From contig JAEZIN010000027.1 of NCBI GenBank assembly GCA_023436585.1, positions 62,001 through 126,000 of the forward strand: a stretch of 64,000 nucleotides of DNA, in the 5' to 3' direction. Positions 40,628 to 48,660 of this stretch are shown here, in pieces (the first letter of the stretch is position 1; every line of letters starts with the position of its first letter). The DNA comes from Bacillota bacterium. Lineage in GTDB: Bacteria; Bacillota; Clostridia; Christensenellales; Aristaeellaceae. The notes beneath the pieces were generated by a model. The model made no database searches, was not told the DNA's origin, and saw only the letters and a list, made by a program, of their open reading frames with translations. The translations under genes were made by a program, and so were the position numbers.

Positions 40628-41780
40628 TACGCTGCCGTTTTTTGACAATCACACCCACCGGATCAAATCTGAAAATCACGAAGTCACACCCCTGGAACTG
40701 GCTGTTTCGTGGATGCACGGCTGGGGGGACATCAACCCGCCGGAGGGCCCCTGCGGACGCTCCGCCAATGAAGAGAACTGCTCGCCGGAATATGCGGAGC
40801 ATGTGAAACACATGGGCGTGGTAAAGACCGTTGTCAACTACATGGCTCAGCACTTTCATTGCGAGCCCACGCTGGAGGCGGTCACCGCCCAGCGCAATAA
40901 GCGCACAAGCGTAGACGCAGCCGGATATAACAAAGAGCTGTATGAAAGCGAACACATCTTTGCCGAGATGGTGGATGATGGGGCGCCCTTTGGCGATAAC
41001 GCCCTTCATTGCTTCCCGACCCATATCCTGCGCCTTTTCCAGATGGATCCCTGCTTTAAGAAGCTGCTGGGGGAGTGCAGTACATATACGGAGCTCAAGC
41101 AGAGGTTTGATGCGGCCATCCGCGCCAAGCTTTTGGAGGGCTTCATCGGGGTCAAGTGCCACGTGTTGGAGATTTTGACGCAGCACCCGCACATTGTCGA
41201 GGATGCTGAGGCCGAACAACTGTATTCTGCTGCCAAGGCCCAGGATGTCCACGCCTTTGAGGAAGTGTACCTGGCAATATTCTGCCACATGCTGAAGCTG
41301 ACGCAGGAGCTGAAATTCCATGTGCACATCCATACCGGCTGCACCGGTAACCCGGGGAATGGGCTTGTCTTTCACTGCGATCCCATTCACCTGTGCCCGC
41401 TTTTGGGGGATAACCGCTTCTATGCCTCCAGAATCATATTCCTGCATGGCTGCTATCCCGATATCCGGCACGCGGCATTATTGACCCACAGCTATCCAAA
41501 CGTTTGGGTGGATCTGAGCTGGACCTGCCCCTGGATCTCCCTGAATTTTTCCCAATGCCTGGAGGAAACACTGGCTATCGCGCCTCATGACAAGATCATG
41601 TTCGGTACAGGCCAGCACCACTTTGCAGAAATGGCATGGGCCGCCTCCAAGATTTCCAAGACCGCTCTGGCGCACGTGTTTGAAGGTGCGGTCAGGAAGA
41701 ACCTGATCTCCATACCCCAGGCCCAGGAATCCGCGGAAATGCTGCTGTACAAGAACGCAAAGAGGCTTTATGGCATCTGA
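40614..41780 (+). CDS. Metal-dependent amidohydrolase-family enzyme
   Basis: A 388-residue soluble protein, started at ATG 40614 right after GGAGGAGAG. The opening FFDNHTHR gives the HxH metal motif of the amidohydrolase superfamily. Later HVHIHTGC, IIFLHGCYPDIRHAALL, VWVDLSWT and HDKIMFGTGQHHF supply the further histidines and the late acid/histidine of the TIM barrel, in the manner of the amidohydro_2/FluG-like group. That group includes lactonases and decarboxylases as well as hydrolases, so the reaction is open. It sits between a SemiSWEET-like protein and a sugar transporter under the same probable GntR control. A sugar lactone, uronate or glycoside-like substrate is possible. Confidence 0.75.
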   Translation: MFNFSTLPFFDNHTHRIKSENHEVTPLELAVSWMHGWGDINPPEGPCGRSANEENCSPEYAEHVKHMGVVKTVVNYMAQHFHCEPTLEAVTAQRNKRTSVDAAGYNKELYESEHIFAEMVDDGAPFGDNALHCFPTHILRLFQMDPCFKKLLGECSTYTELKQRFDAAIRAKLLEGFIGVKCHVLEILTQHPHIVEDAEAEQLYSAAKAQDVHAFEEVYLAIFCHMLKLTQELKFHVHIHTGCTGNPGNGLVFHCDPIHLCPLLGDNRFYASRIIFLHGCYPDIRHAALLTHSYPNVWVDLSWTCPWISLNFSQCLEETLAIAPHDKIMFGTGQHHFAEMAWAASKISKTALAHVFEGAVRKNLISIPQAQESAEMLLYKNAKRLYGI

Positions 41781-41807
41781 TCCGGACAGGATTGGAGGAA
41801 TGGAAAT

Positions 41808-42752
41808 ATGATCGGGACCGGTATTTCAAAAGCATACAATCGAAGAAAACTTCTGCGCTCCTACACGCGGAATTGGCAGCTTTATCTGCTGCTGATTCCC
41901 ACGATAGCCTACTTCCTAATATTTCGGTATGTGCCCATGTACGGCGTTCAGATTGCCTTCAAGAACTATCTTCCCACGCTGGGCTACGCGGGCAGTGAAT
42001 GGGCGGGTCTGAAATACTTTACGCGCTTCTTTGGCAGCTACTATGCCGACCGGCAGATCATCAACACCCTCTCCCTCAGCTTCGGCATGCTGATTTTTTC
42101 CTTTCCGATCCCGATACTGATTGCGCTCACGCTCAATGAGGTGCGGAACAGGCGGTTCAAAAAAATCGTTCAAACTGTTTCTTATGCCCCGCATTTTTTG
42201 TCCACCGTCGTGATTGTCGGCCTGATCGGCTCCCTCACCAACATCCGCTACGGGCTCATCAACAATGCCCTGATAGGGCTGGGCGTGATCGACAATGCCA
42301 TCTCCTTTTCTTCTTCGCCGGAGTGGTTCAAGCCTCTGTACATCATCTCCGGCATCTGGCAGGAGTCAGGCTGGAACGCTGTCATCTACATGGCAGCGCT
42401 GTCATCGGTAGACCTGCAGCTCTATGAGGCGGCTCGTGTGGATGGCGCCGGCCGGCTGCGCTGCATCTGGCATGTGACCATTCCCTGCATCCTCCCGGCG
42501 ATGATTACCATGCTGATTCTCAATTCCGGCAAGGTGATGAACGTTGGTTATGAAAAGGTGCTGTTGATGCAAAACTCCCTGAATATCAGCTCGTCGGACG
42601 TGATTTCCACTTATGTCTATGAACAGGGCCTCAAGAAGGGGCAGTACAGCTACGCTACTGCCGTCGGTCTGTTCAACTCGGTGGTCAACACGCTTCTGAT
42701 TGTTGTTATCAACAAGATTTCGCGCCGTGTCAGCGAAACCAGCCTGTGGTAA
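41808..42752 (+). CDS. lplB: LplB-type sugar ABC permease, transporter 4
   Basis: The 314-residue permease starts at ATG 41808, seven bases after GGAGGAA. LYLLLIPTIAYFLIFRYVPMYGVQIAFKNY and the EAA loop YEAARVDGAGRLRCIWHV are typical LplB features. It begins 27 bases after the amidohydrolase stop and runs almost into its YtcP partner (13-base gap). Co-transcription with the amidohydrolase suggests the cargo is the amidohydrolase substrate or its precursor. Confidence 0.9.
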   Translation: MIGTGISKAYNRRKLLRSYTRNWQLYLLLIPTIAYFLIFRYVPMYGVQIAFKNYLPTLGYAGSEWAGLKYFTRFFGSYYADRQIINTLSLSFGMLIFSFPIPILIALTLNEVRNRRFKKIVQTVSYAPHFLSTVVIVGLIGSLTNIRYGLINNALIGLGVIDNAISFSSSPEWFKPLYIISGIWQESGWNAVIYMAALSSVDLQLYEAARVDGAGRLRCIWHVTIPCILPAMITMLILNSGKVMNVGYEKVLLMQNSLNISSSDVISTYVYEQGLKKGQYSYATAVGLFNSVVNTLLIVVINKISRRVSETSLW

Positions 42753-42765
42753 GGGAGGGTTTGGT

Positions 42766-43698
42766 ATGAGGAATGGAAGCATTGCTATGGACAGGGCCGG
42801 GGAGACGGTATCGGGCATTCGGTCAAAGTCTGACAGAACAGTGGACCTGGTTGTATATTTCCTGATCACGCTGATTTTTATTGTCACAGCTTATCCGCTG
42901 ATCTATGTCATCAGCTGCTCCATCAGCAGCCCCGCTGCGGTCCTGCGGGGAGAAGTTTACTTATGGCCGGTCCGTGCGACGCTGATGTCATACGAAAAAA
43001 TATTTAAGGAAGGCACCTTGTCCCTGGGCTTGGGGAACTCCATAAAATATACCCTGGTGGGTACGGCAATCAATCTGCTTTTGACAACCACCGGGGCTTA
43101 TGCGCTTTCCAACAAGGAACTGCGCGGACGTAAGCTGGCTACAAAATTCATCCTGTTTACAATGCTGTTTAACGCCGGCTTGATTCCGACCTATCTGGTG
43201 GTCAAGGACCTGGGCCTGATTAATACGCTGTGGGCGATTACGCTTCCCAACGCCATCGGCGTGACTAACTTCATTATCATGAAGAGTACCTTCGAGGTAT
43301 CCATTCCCAACGATATCAAGGAAGCGGCCTATGTGGAAGGCGCGTCCCAGATCACCACCTTTGTTCGGATCATCCTTCCGCTTTCCCTCCCGATCATTGC
43401 TGTGATGACCATCTTCTACAGCGTGGGGCACTGGAACGAGTACTTTAACGCCCTGATTTATCTGGTGGACAAGCACCATCACCCGCTGCAGGTGGTTTTG
43501 CGGGACATCCTCGTCTCCAATGAGATTCATGAAGCAGTCAGCGATGCCAATACCCTCAACGGCGATGACCGCCAGGCATTATCCGAAGGTATCCGTTACG
43601 CCATCATTGTTGTGGCGAGCCTTCCGATGGTCGCCATGTATCCATTCTTCCAGCGGTTCTTCATCAAGGGTGTCATGGTAGGTGCTGTCAAGGGGTAA
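42766..43698 (+). CDS. ytcP: YtcP-type sugar ABC permease, transporter 4
   Basis: A 310-residue permease, started at ATG 42766 after AAGGGAGGG; the frame upstream to 42700 lies inside the LplB gene. It has a longer cytoplasmic N-terminus (about 27 residues) than the other YtcP proteins here. FTMLFNAGLIPTYLVVK, the EAA loop KEAAYVEGASQITTFVRI (with E in place of the usual D) and the end KGVMVGAVKG define the family. It forms the channel with the LplB-type partner. Confidence 0.9.
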   Translation: MRNGSIAMDRAGETVSGIRSKSDRTVDLVVYFLITLIFIVTAYPLIYVISCSISSPAAVLRGEVYLWPVRATLMSYEKIFKEGTLSLGLGNSIKYTLVGTAINLLLTTTGAYALSNKELRGRKLATKFILFTMLFNAGLIPTYLVVKDLGLINTLWAITLPNAIGVTNFIIMKSTFEVSIPNDIKEAAYVEGASQITTFVRIILPLSLPIIAVMTIFYSVGHWNEYFNALIYLVDKHHHPLQVVLRDILVSNEIHEAVSDANTLNGDDRQALSEGIRYAIIVVASLPMVAMYPFFQRFFIKGVMVGAVKG

Positions 43699-43782
43699 CG
43701 GTTTCCATTGTGCATAAGGCGCGGCGGCGGATGCGAAAAACACCTGCGTACGCGTCCTAGCAACATAAAAGGAGGAGAAAAC

Positions 43783-45348
43783 ATGAAAAGGAGTCTGGCT
43801 TTCCTTGTTTCTGTGATCTTGCTGGCGAGCACCTTTGGCGTAGCTAGCGCGGAGATTACGGCACCCAAATGGGACTTTCCCATCTTCAAAGAGCCCATCT
43901 ACATCACCGCCATGGGCCTGCAGTCCCCCCAGGGCGGGGATCACAACGACATGATCGCATGGACCAAATATGCCGAAATGTCGAATATTCATATCACCTG
44001 GGAGAATGTTCCCACGGCAACGGCTGCCGAGCGCTTGAGCGTTGTCCTCGCTTCCGGCGAGGTCCCGGACATGATCTGGGCTTGCCCGCTGAGCACCTCC
44101 GACCTGGTCAAATACGGCTCCACCGGCCTGTTCCTCAACATGGATGACTACTATAAGAACTATGCCTACCATTTGCAGACGATCGTTGAGCAGAATCCCG
44201 CCATCCTCAGCGCCATGCGCAGCGGAGACGGCCATATCTACTCTTTCCCCCAGCTGATCATGGGCGACAACATGCTCACCAACAAGATATTCATCAATCC
44301 CCAGTGGCTGGAGCGCGTCAAGCTTCCCATGCCCACCAACTTTGAGGAGTTTAACAAAGTACTGTATGCCTTCCGTGACCAGGATGCCAACGGCAACGGC
44401 GATCCTGCGGACGAGATTCCGTATATCATCCGCTATACGGACGGCCACTTCCTGCCCAGCCTGTATACCTTCTTCGGCCTTGGCAACCGGGGGACCAAGC
44501 ACCTGTATGTAGACTGGGATTATGAAAAGAACGGCCTGCGCTTCATCCCCACCAGCAGCCAGTTCAAGGACCTGCTGACTTGGGCGCACAAGCTGTACGC
44601 AGATGGGCTCATCGATAAGGAAACCTTTGAAAACACATCCTCCCGCCAGATCGTGGCCAAGACCTCCGCCGACCTGGTGGGCGTGCATAGCGACTATGTC
44701 ACCAATACCGGCTCCGTCATGCAGGATATCTTCCGCTGCATCCCTGTCATGGAGAATTACTACGGCAACAAGCTGTACACCCGCCGCAGCGCGATGGTGA
44801 ACAACGGCGCCTTCATTATTTCCGCAAAGAGCAAATATGCCGAAGAACTGACCAAGTGGTGCGACTATTGGTACAGCGAAGAAGGCCAGCTGATGTGGAA
44901 CATGGGCGTTGAAGGTGTAACCTACGTCAAGAACGCCGATGGCACCGTCAGCTTCACCGATGAAATGATCAAGAACCCCGAAGGCTTGACGCTGACCCAG
45001 GTCCGTGTCAAGTACATGGGCTTCCAGGGCGGCGCCGGTATCCAGTCCGATACCTATTACCAAGGCGCGGAGACCTATTGGACAGCCAAGGAATTGATGG
45101 AGGAGTACAAGCCCTACCTATCGGAAGAAACTTGGGAATCCTTCAGCCCGACGTATGAGGAAAGCGAAGAAATGGATTTCTACTGGACCGATATGCAGGC
45201 GTATATCAAAGAAAATATCGCTGCCTTTATCGTCGGGAACCGCTCTTTGGACGAGTGGGACGCCTATGTAGCGGAATTTGACAAGATGGGTCTTCAGGAA
45301 TACATGGCAATCTATCAAAAGCTGTATGAGCGCTACAAGGGAATCTAA
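43783..45348 (+). CDS. LplA-type extracellular sugar-binding protein, transporter 4
   Basis: This 521-residue binding protein starts at ATG 43783 behind AAAAGGAGGAG. The signal peptide ends at GVASA-EITAP, again without a lipobox cysteine. The protein shows LASGEVPDMIWA and a calcium-loop-like DQDANGNGDPADEIP near residue 205, frequent in LplA/YtcQ proteins, then a tryptophan/tyrosine-rich C-terminal lobe. It ends the main operon, followed by a clear terminator. A 494-codon frame on the opposite strand reflects codon bias, not a gene. Confidence 0.88.
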   Translation: MKRSLAFLVSVILLASTFGVASAEITAPKWDFPIFKEPIYITAMGLQSPQGGDHNDMIAWTKYAEMSNIHITWENVPTATAAERLSVVLASGEVPDMIWACPLSTSDLVKYGSTGLFLNMDDYYKNYAYHLQTIVEQNPAILSAMRSGDGHIYSFPQLIMGDNMLTNKIFINPQWLERVKLPMPTNFEEFNKVLYAFRDQDANGNGDPADEIPYIIRYTDGHFLPSLYTFFGLGNRGTKHLYVDWDYEKNGLRFIPTSSQFKDLLTWAHKLYADGLIDKETFENTSSRQIVAKTSADLVGVHSDYVTNTGSVMQDIFRCIPVMENYYGNKLYTRRSAMVNNGAFIISAKSKYAEELTKWCDYWYSEEGQLMWNMGVEGVTYVKNADGTVSFTDEMIKNPEGLTLTQVRVKYMGFQGGAGIQSDTYYQGAETYWTAKELMEEYKPYLSEETWESFSPTYEESEEMDFYWTDMQAYIKENIAAFIVGNRSLDEWDAYVAEFDKMGLQEYMAIYQKLYERYKGI

Positions 45349-45386
45349 TAAAAACGAATAACATTCCTTTTTAATTGACCAAGCAG

Positions 45387-45428
45387 GAAAGGGCCGTTGA
45401 CCATAAAGTCGGCGGTCCTTTCTTTTAT
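45387..45428 (+). terminator. Terminator of the transporter 4 operon
   Basis: GAAAGGGCCG (45387-45396) pairs with CGGTCCTTTC (45413-45422) with one G-T pair, and TTTT follows. It lies 39 bases after the binding-protein stop. Confidence 0.75.
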
Positions 45429-45546
45429 GGCAGATGCTGTCTTGCAATCCCAACCGTGCATATCTCTATTATATATGGAAATGATTGTGATCGTCAGTAA
45501 TAGGTGATAAAATGAAAGCATATTTTTGATGGCTGGGGAGATATTT

Positions 45547-46020
45547 ATGCAAAAGAAAACCGTGTTCATCGACATGGACAATGTTCTTGTTGACTTCGCA
45601 TCGGGAATAGAAAAAACAAGCGGCTCTGTGCTGGCCGAATATGAAGGCAGGCTGGATGAGGTGCCTGGCATTTTCAGCCTGATGACGCCCATGCCCGGTG
45701 CCATAGAAGCCGTAAATGTGATCGCAAAGTATTATGAGGTATATATACTATCCACCGCTCCGTGGCTGAACCCGTCCGCATGGTCGGATAAGCTGAAGTG
45801 GGTGCACAAGTATTTTGGCTCGGATAAAAGCAGCATATTGTACAAACGCCTGATTCTCTCCCACCATAAGGACCTGTGCCGCGGCGATTATTTGATTGAT
45901 GACAGAACAAAGAACGGGGCGGATGCATTTTCGGGAGAACTGATTTTGTTTGCCGGAGACCGTTTTCCTGATTGGCAAACCGTAACCGGTTATCTGCTGG
46001 AAAAGGCCGTCCCGCGATAG
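45547..46020 (+). CDS. HAD-superfamily 5'(3')-deoxyribonucleotidase (NT5C-like)
   Basis: The 157-residue cytoplasmic protein starts at ATG 45547, eight bases after GGGGAG. The first HAD motif is FIDMDNVLVDF with nucleophile D9 and acid D11. The middle part LSTAPWLNPSAWSDKLKWVHKYFG is typical of the NT5C family, and DYLIDDRTKNGADAF carries the late Mg-binding aspartates. Such enzymes dephosphorylate deoxynucleoside monophosphates and guard the dNTP pool. It is separated from the upstream operon by a terminator and has no clear link to it. Confidence 0.82.
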   Translation: MQKKTVFIDMDNVLVDFASGIEKTSGSVLAEYEGRLDEVPGIFSLMTPMPGAIEAVNVIAKYYEVYILSTAPWLNPSAWSDKLKWVHKYFGSDKSSILYKRLILSHHKDLCRGDYLIDDRTKNGADAFSGELILFAGDRFPDWQTVTGYLLEKAVPR

Positions 46021-46153
46021 AAGTACATGAATCGCTGACCATGGCGTGCAAAAATACAAGGTTTATATGGAAACGAATAAATCATATCAATATCGGGGCA
46101 TGTGAACCAAGATGAAAGCCGGACCGGCATATGTGCATTAATGCTTCTCCTCT

Positions 46154-46981
46154 TCATTTAAAACGATACACTCTTACATAATCTACATCCATCTGTGCTT
46201 CCAACTGCCCGCCCATGCTGCCGGGCATGCGGTTTTGGTCGAAGTTTCCGCCCACGGCCAGGTTCAGGATCATATAAAACGGCTGATCAAAAGGCGCCGG
46301 GAAAGCATGGCCGCTTGTATTCCACAATCTCTGCTTTGCCGCCAGCACATCATCCACATACCAACGCAGTTCTTTTTCATCCCACTCCAGGGCATAGACG
46401 TGAAATTCGTCGGCTGTCCCCTCCGGCAAAATGTAGGACTTGCCAATATGGGTGTTATCGGGCCAGGACCCGCCGAAATGGATGGTATGGTACGTGAGCC
46501 CCGGCAGACGGCCCTTTGCTTCCATGATGTCAATCTCGCCGCTGGCAGCCCAGGGACCGTACACCTCATCCTGCGGCATCAGCCAGAAGCTAGGCCAGAA
46601 CCCCTCCCCTTTGGGCAGGCGGATGCGGGCCTCAAACCGGCCATAGCATTGGGAGAACAAATCCCGGGTGCACAAACGGGCGGAGGTGTAAGGCACACCG
46701 CCTTTTGCTTCCTGCCTGGCATGAATGGTAAGCAGCCCGTTTTCCACCGCTGCGTTTTCCGCCAGGTAATACTGCTGCTCATTGTTTCCCCACAGGGTCA
46801 GGCCTTCGCTCTGGCCGGTGCCCAGCTGGAACTGCCACTTCGTCAGGTCCAACTGTGTCCCGTCAAAGTTATCCTCAAACGTCATCTCTCTCATGGGCAC
46901 CGCCTTCTCTCCGGATGATGTGAGCATGCATGCAAAAAGGAAAACAAGCAGTACCGCGATGAACAAGCAGGTTTTATTCAT
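46154..46981 (-). CDS. GH16 endo-beta-glucanase, probably a surface lipoprotein
   Basis: A 275-residue GH16 protein, started at ATG 46981, six bases after GGAGG located at the end of the upstream gene. The N-terminus FLFACMLTSSG has a lipobox-like LFAC with C18, followed by a short Ser/Gly linker; the F at -2 is atypical. The catalytic motif GEIDIMEAKG supplies nucleophile E149 and acid/base E154. FWPSFWLMP, the GNNEQQYY region and the C-terminal DVDYVRVYRF match laminarinase/lichenase-type GH16. It should cut beta-1,3- or mixed-linkage glucan outside the cell, feeding transporter 5. It is the last gene of the LacI locus. Confidence 0.9.
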   Translation of the reverse strand: MNKTCLFIAVLLVFLFACMLTSSGEKAVPMREMTFEDNFDGTQLDLTKWQFQLGTGQSEGLTLWGNNEQQYYLAENAAVENGLLTIHARQEAKGGVPYTSARLCTRDLFSQCYGRFEARIRLPKGEGFWPSFWLMPQDEVYGPWAASGEIDIMEAKGRLPGLTYHTIHFGGSWPDNTHIGKSYILPEGTADEFHVYALEWDEKELRWYVDDVLAAKQRLWNTSGHAFPAPFDQPFYMILNLAVGGNFDQNRMPGSMGGQLEAQMDVDYVRVYRFK

Positions 46982-48503
46982 GAGCATCCTCCGCATACAG
47001 CATGGTTGGTCTGCCTTCCCCGCGATGATGGTCAAATACCGATACAGCAAGCTGCTTTGCCTGGCGGGACAGCGCAAAGCTGCAGGCACAAGTTCTTTGC
47101 ACCAATGCCCCGTCTGCATATACGCTGTAGCTTACATCCCCGTCCACCGCGTCCCAGCAAAGGGTATCCCCCTGAAGGACAAGCCCGGTGACGGCCTTCA
47201 CATCCGGCGCATAGGCAAGGATGGCAATCAGGTCCAGCATCACAGGTTTGTCCTCCATGCCGGAAAGTCTGACCTGCACCCTTCCTGACGGGAGGTTGTG
47301 AAACCGGATGTATCCATCCCCCGGTTGCCAGCGCACGCTGTGCCCGTTGATGGCAAAATGAACAGGTCCCGCAGACAGGGGCTTTAGCAGCAGCGCGCCG
47401 GCAAAATCATCCGGTGTGAAAACGTGCAGCGTGATGTCCCTGCCCGTCCACCCGCCCAGCCAGCCGTTTCCGTAAACAGCCTCCGCGCCTTCGGGATGAA
47501 GGGAATATCCCTCCTGGCAGGTGAAAAGATCAGCGTCTTTATGCCATGGCGTATTTGGCGCGCCTTCCTCCATTGCCCTGGCGCAGTCGATGACCAGTCT
47601 CAATGGCTGGCCATAACTCTCGCCGCGGACCACCAGATCAGGCCCATTCATGGCCTTGCGGTAAATGGCCATCCGGGAGGCATTTTCCGTGATGCGGCCA
47701 TCCTGCCAGTCGTACCAGTTGGCATTGCGGGGGTATACCTGCCAGCGCCAGTTGATGTACTGAAAGGCCTGCACGCCGTTTGCCCGCATGCTGGCGAAAA
47801 AATCCTCCATCCAGCGGGAAAATGTCCAGTCTGCCGCATCCTTGGAATAGGATGCCTCCCCGTTGAGCAGGGGCTTGCCATGCTCATTGGCCAATGCGCG
47901 CATCCTGGCGCAGTCAAACTTGGGGGACATGGTGTTGTAGCCAAACCAATCCACCACATCGTCGCCAGGATACCAATCCATGACGTCAGGTGTATCGGTG
48001 GTATACGAATCCCATACCAGCGCCACGTTTTGGGCCTGTTCAAGGCCTTTGGCGATGCGGCGGTAGGCGGCGATGTAGGCGGCAGGGTCATACCCGTTCC
48101 ACTCGGTACCGTCAAACTCGTAGCCCAGGCGCAAAAGCACGGGGCAGGGAAGAGATGCATACCGGGCCGCCATGCAGGCGATATGCCCGTCGGCTTCGCC
48201 GTTTGCAAGAGCCCATAGCCCCGGTGTGTTGAACAGGGGCAGCTGCAGCCCGATTTGAAGCACCGCGCCGGGGAACAGGTGTGCAGCTTCCATCACCGAA
48301 GGGTTGGGCAGATACCCCGTCTCATGAAGGCTTTCATACAACGCGATGAGCGCGGGCTTCTGCATATCCTCCAAGGCCAGGGTCATGGCGTACATGCTTT
48401 CCACGCACTGACCCGCGCCGGAAAGTATCAGCCCTGGGCGAACGCGCCAGGGGTTCCGCCCCGGACCCAGGTGGGGCTCAAACACATTTTTGTCCAGTTC
48501 CAT
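46974..48503 (-). CDS. GH26-like clan GH-A glycosidase with C-terminal beta-sandwich, cytoplasmic
   Basis: The 509-residue protein starts at ATG 48503 behind GAAGGAG. Residues 1-300 form a TIM barrel: LLRLGYEFDGTEWNGYDP carries the likely acid/base E129, and KPLLNGEASYS the likely nucleophile E216. The surroundings (AAYIAAYRRIAKGL) resemble GH26 mannanases, though the usual HEMNG is GYEFDG. Residues about 320-430 look like a carbohydrate-binding beta-sandwich and 430-500 like a fibronectin-type module. No signal peptide, so it would act on imported oligosaccharides. It overlaps the GH16 gene by 8 bases. Assignment to GH26 is by motif only; another clan-A family is possible. Confidence 0.7.
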   Translation of the reverse strand: MELDKNVFEPHLGPGRNPWRVRPGLILSGAGQCVESMYAMTLALEDMQKPALIALYESLHETGYLPNPSVMEAAHLFPGAVLQIGLQLPLFNTPGLWALANGEADGHIACMAARYASLPCPVLLRLGYEFDGTEWNGYDPAAYIAAYRRIAKGLEQAQNVALVWDSYTTDTPDVMDWYPGDDVVDWFGYNTMSPKFDCARMRALANEHGKPLLNGEASYSKDAADWTFSRWMEDFFASMRANGVQAFQYINWRWQVYPRNANWYDWQDGRITENASRMAIYRKAMNGPDLVVRGESYGQPLRLVIDCARAMEEGAPNTPWHKDADLFTCQEGYSLHPEGAEAVYGNGWLGGWTGRDITLHVFTPDDFAGALLLKPLSAGPVHFAINGHSVRWQPGDGYIRFHNLPSGRVQVRLSGMEDKPVMLDLIAILAYAPDVKAVTGLVLQGDTLCWDAVDGDVSYSVYADGALVQRTCACSFALSRQAKQLAVSVFDHHRGEGRPTMLYAEDAHE

Positions 48504-48600
48504 GGCGGCTCCTTCAAAAAAGCGGCGGCAACATCATGCACACATTGCCCCGTTCACGAATACATAAAATTCCTTGACTAGAAGTTTTTCAGGGAGAGGC

Positions 48601-48638
48601 GCGGAGAGGGAAATTTTTTCAAAAAGTCCCCTCTCCGC
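48601..48638 (-). other. Stem-loop between the transporter 5 binding protein and the GH26-like gene
   Basis: GCGGAGAGGG (48601-48610) and CCCTCTCCGC (48629-48638) are perfect complements with an A/T-rich loop. No T-run follows on the minus strand, so it is more likely a message stabiliser or partial block than a full terminator. The enzymes downstream would then be made at lower level than the binding protein. Confidence 0.55.
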
Positions 48639-48660
48639 CAATATGAGTCGTTTTCCTTCG

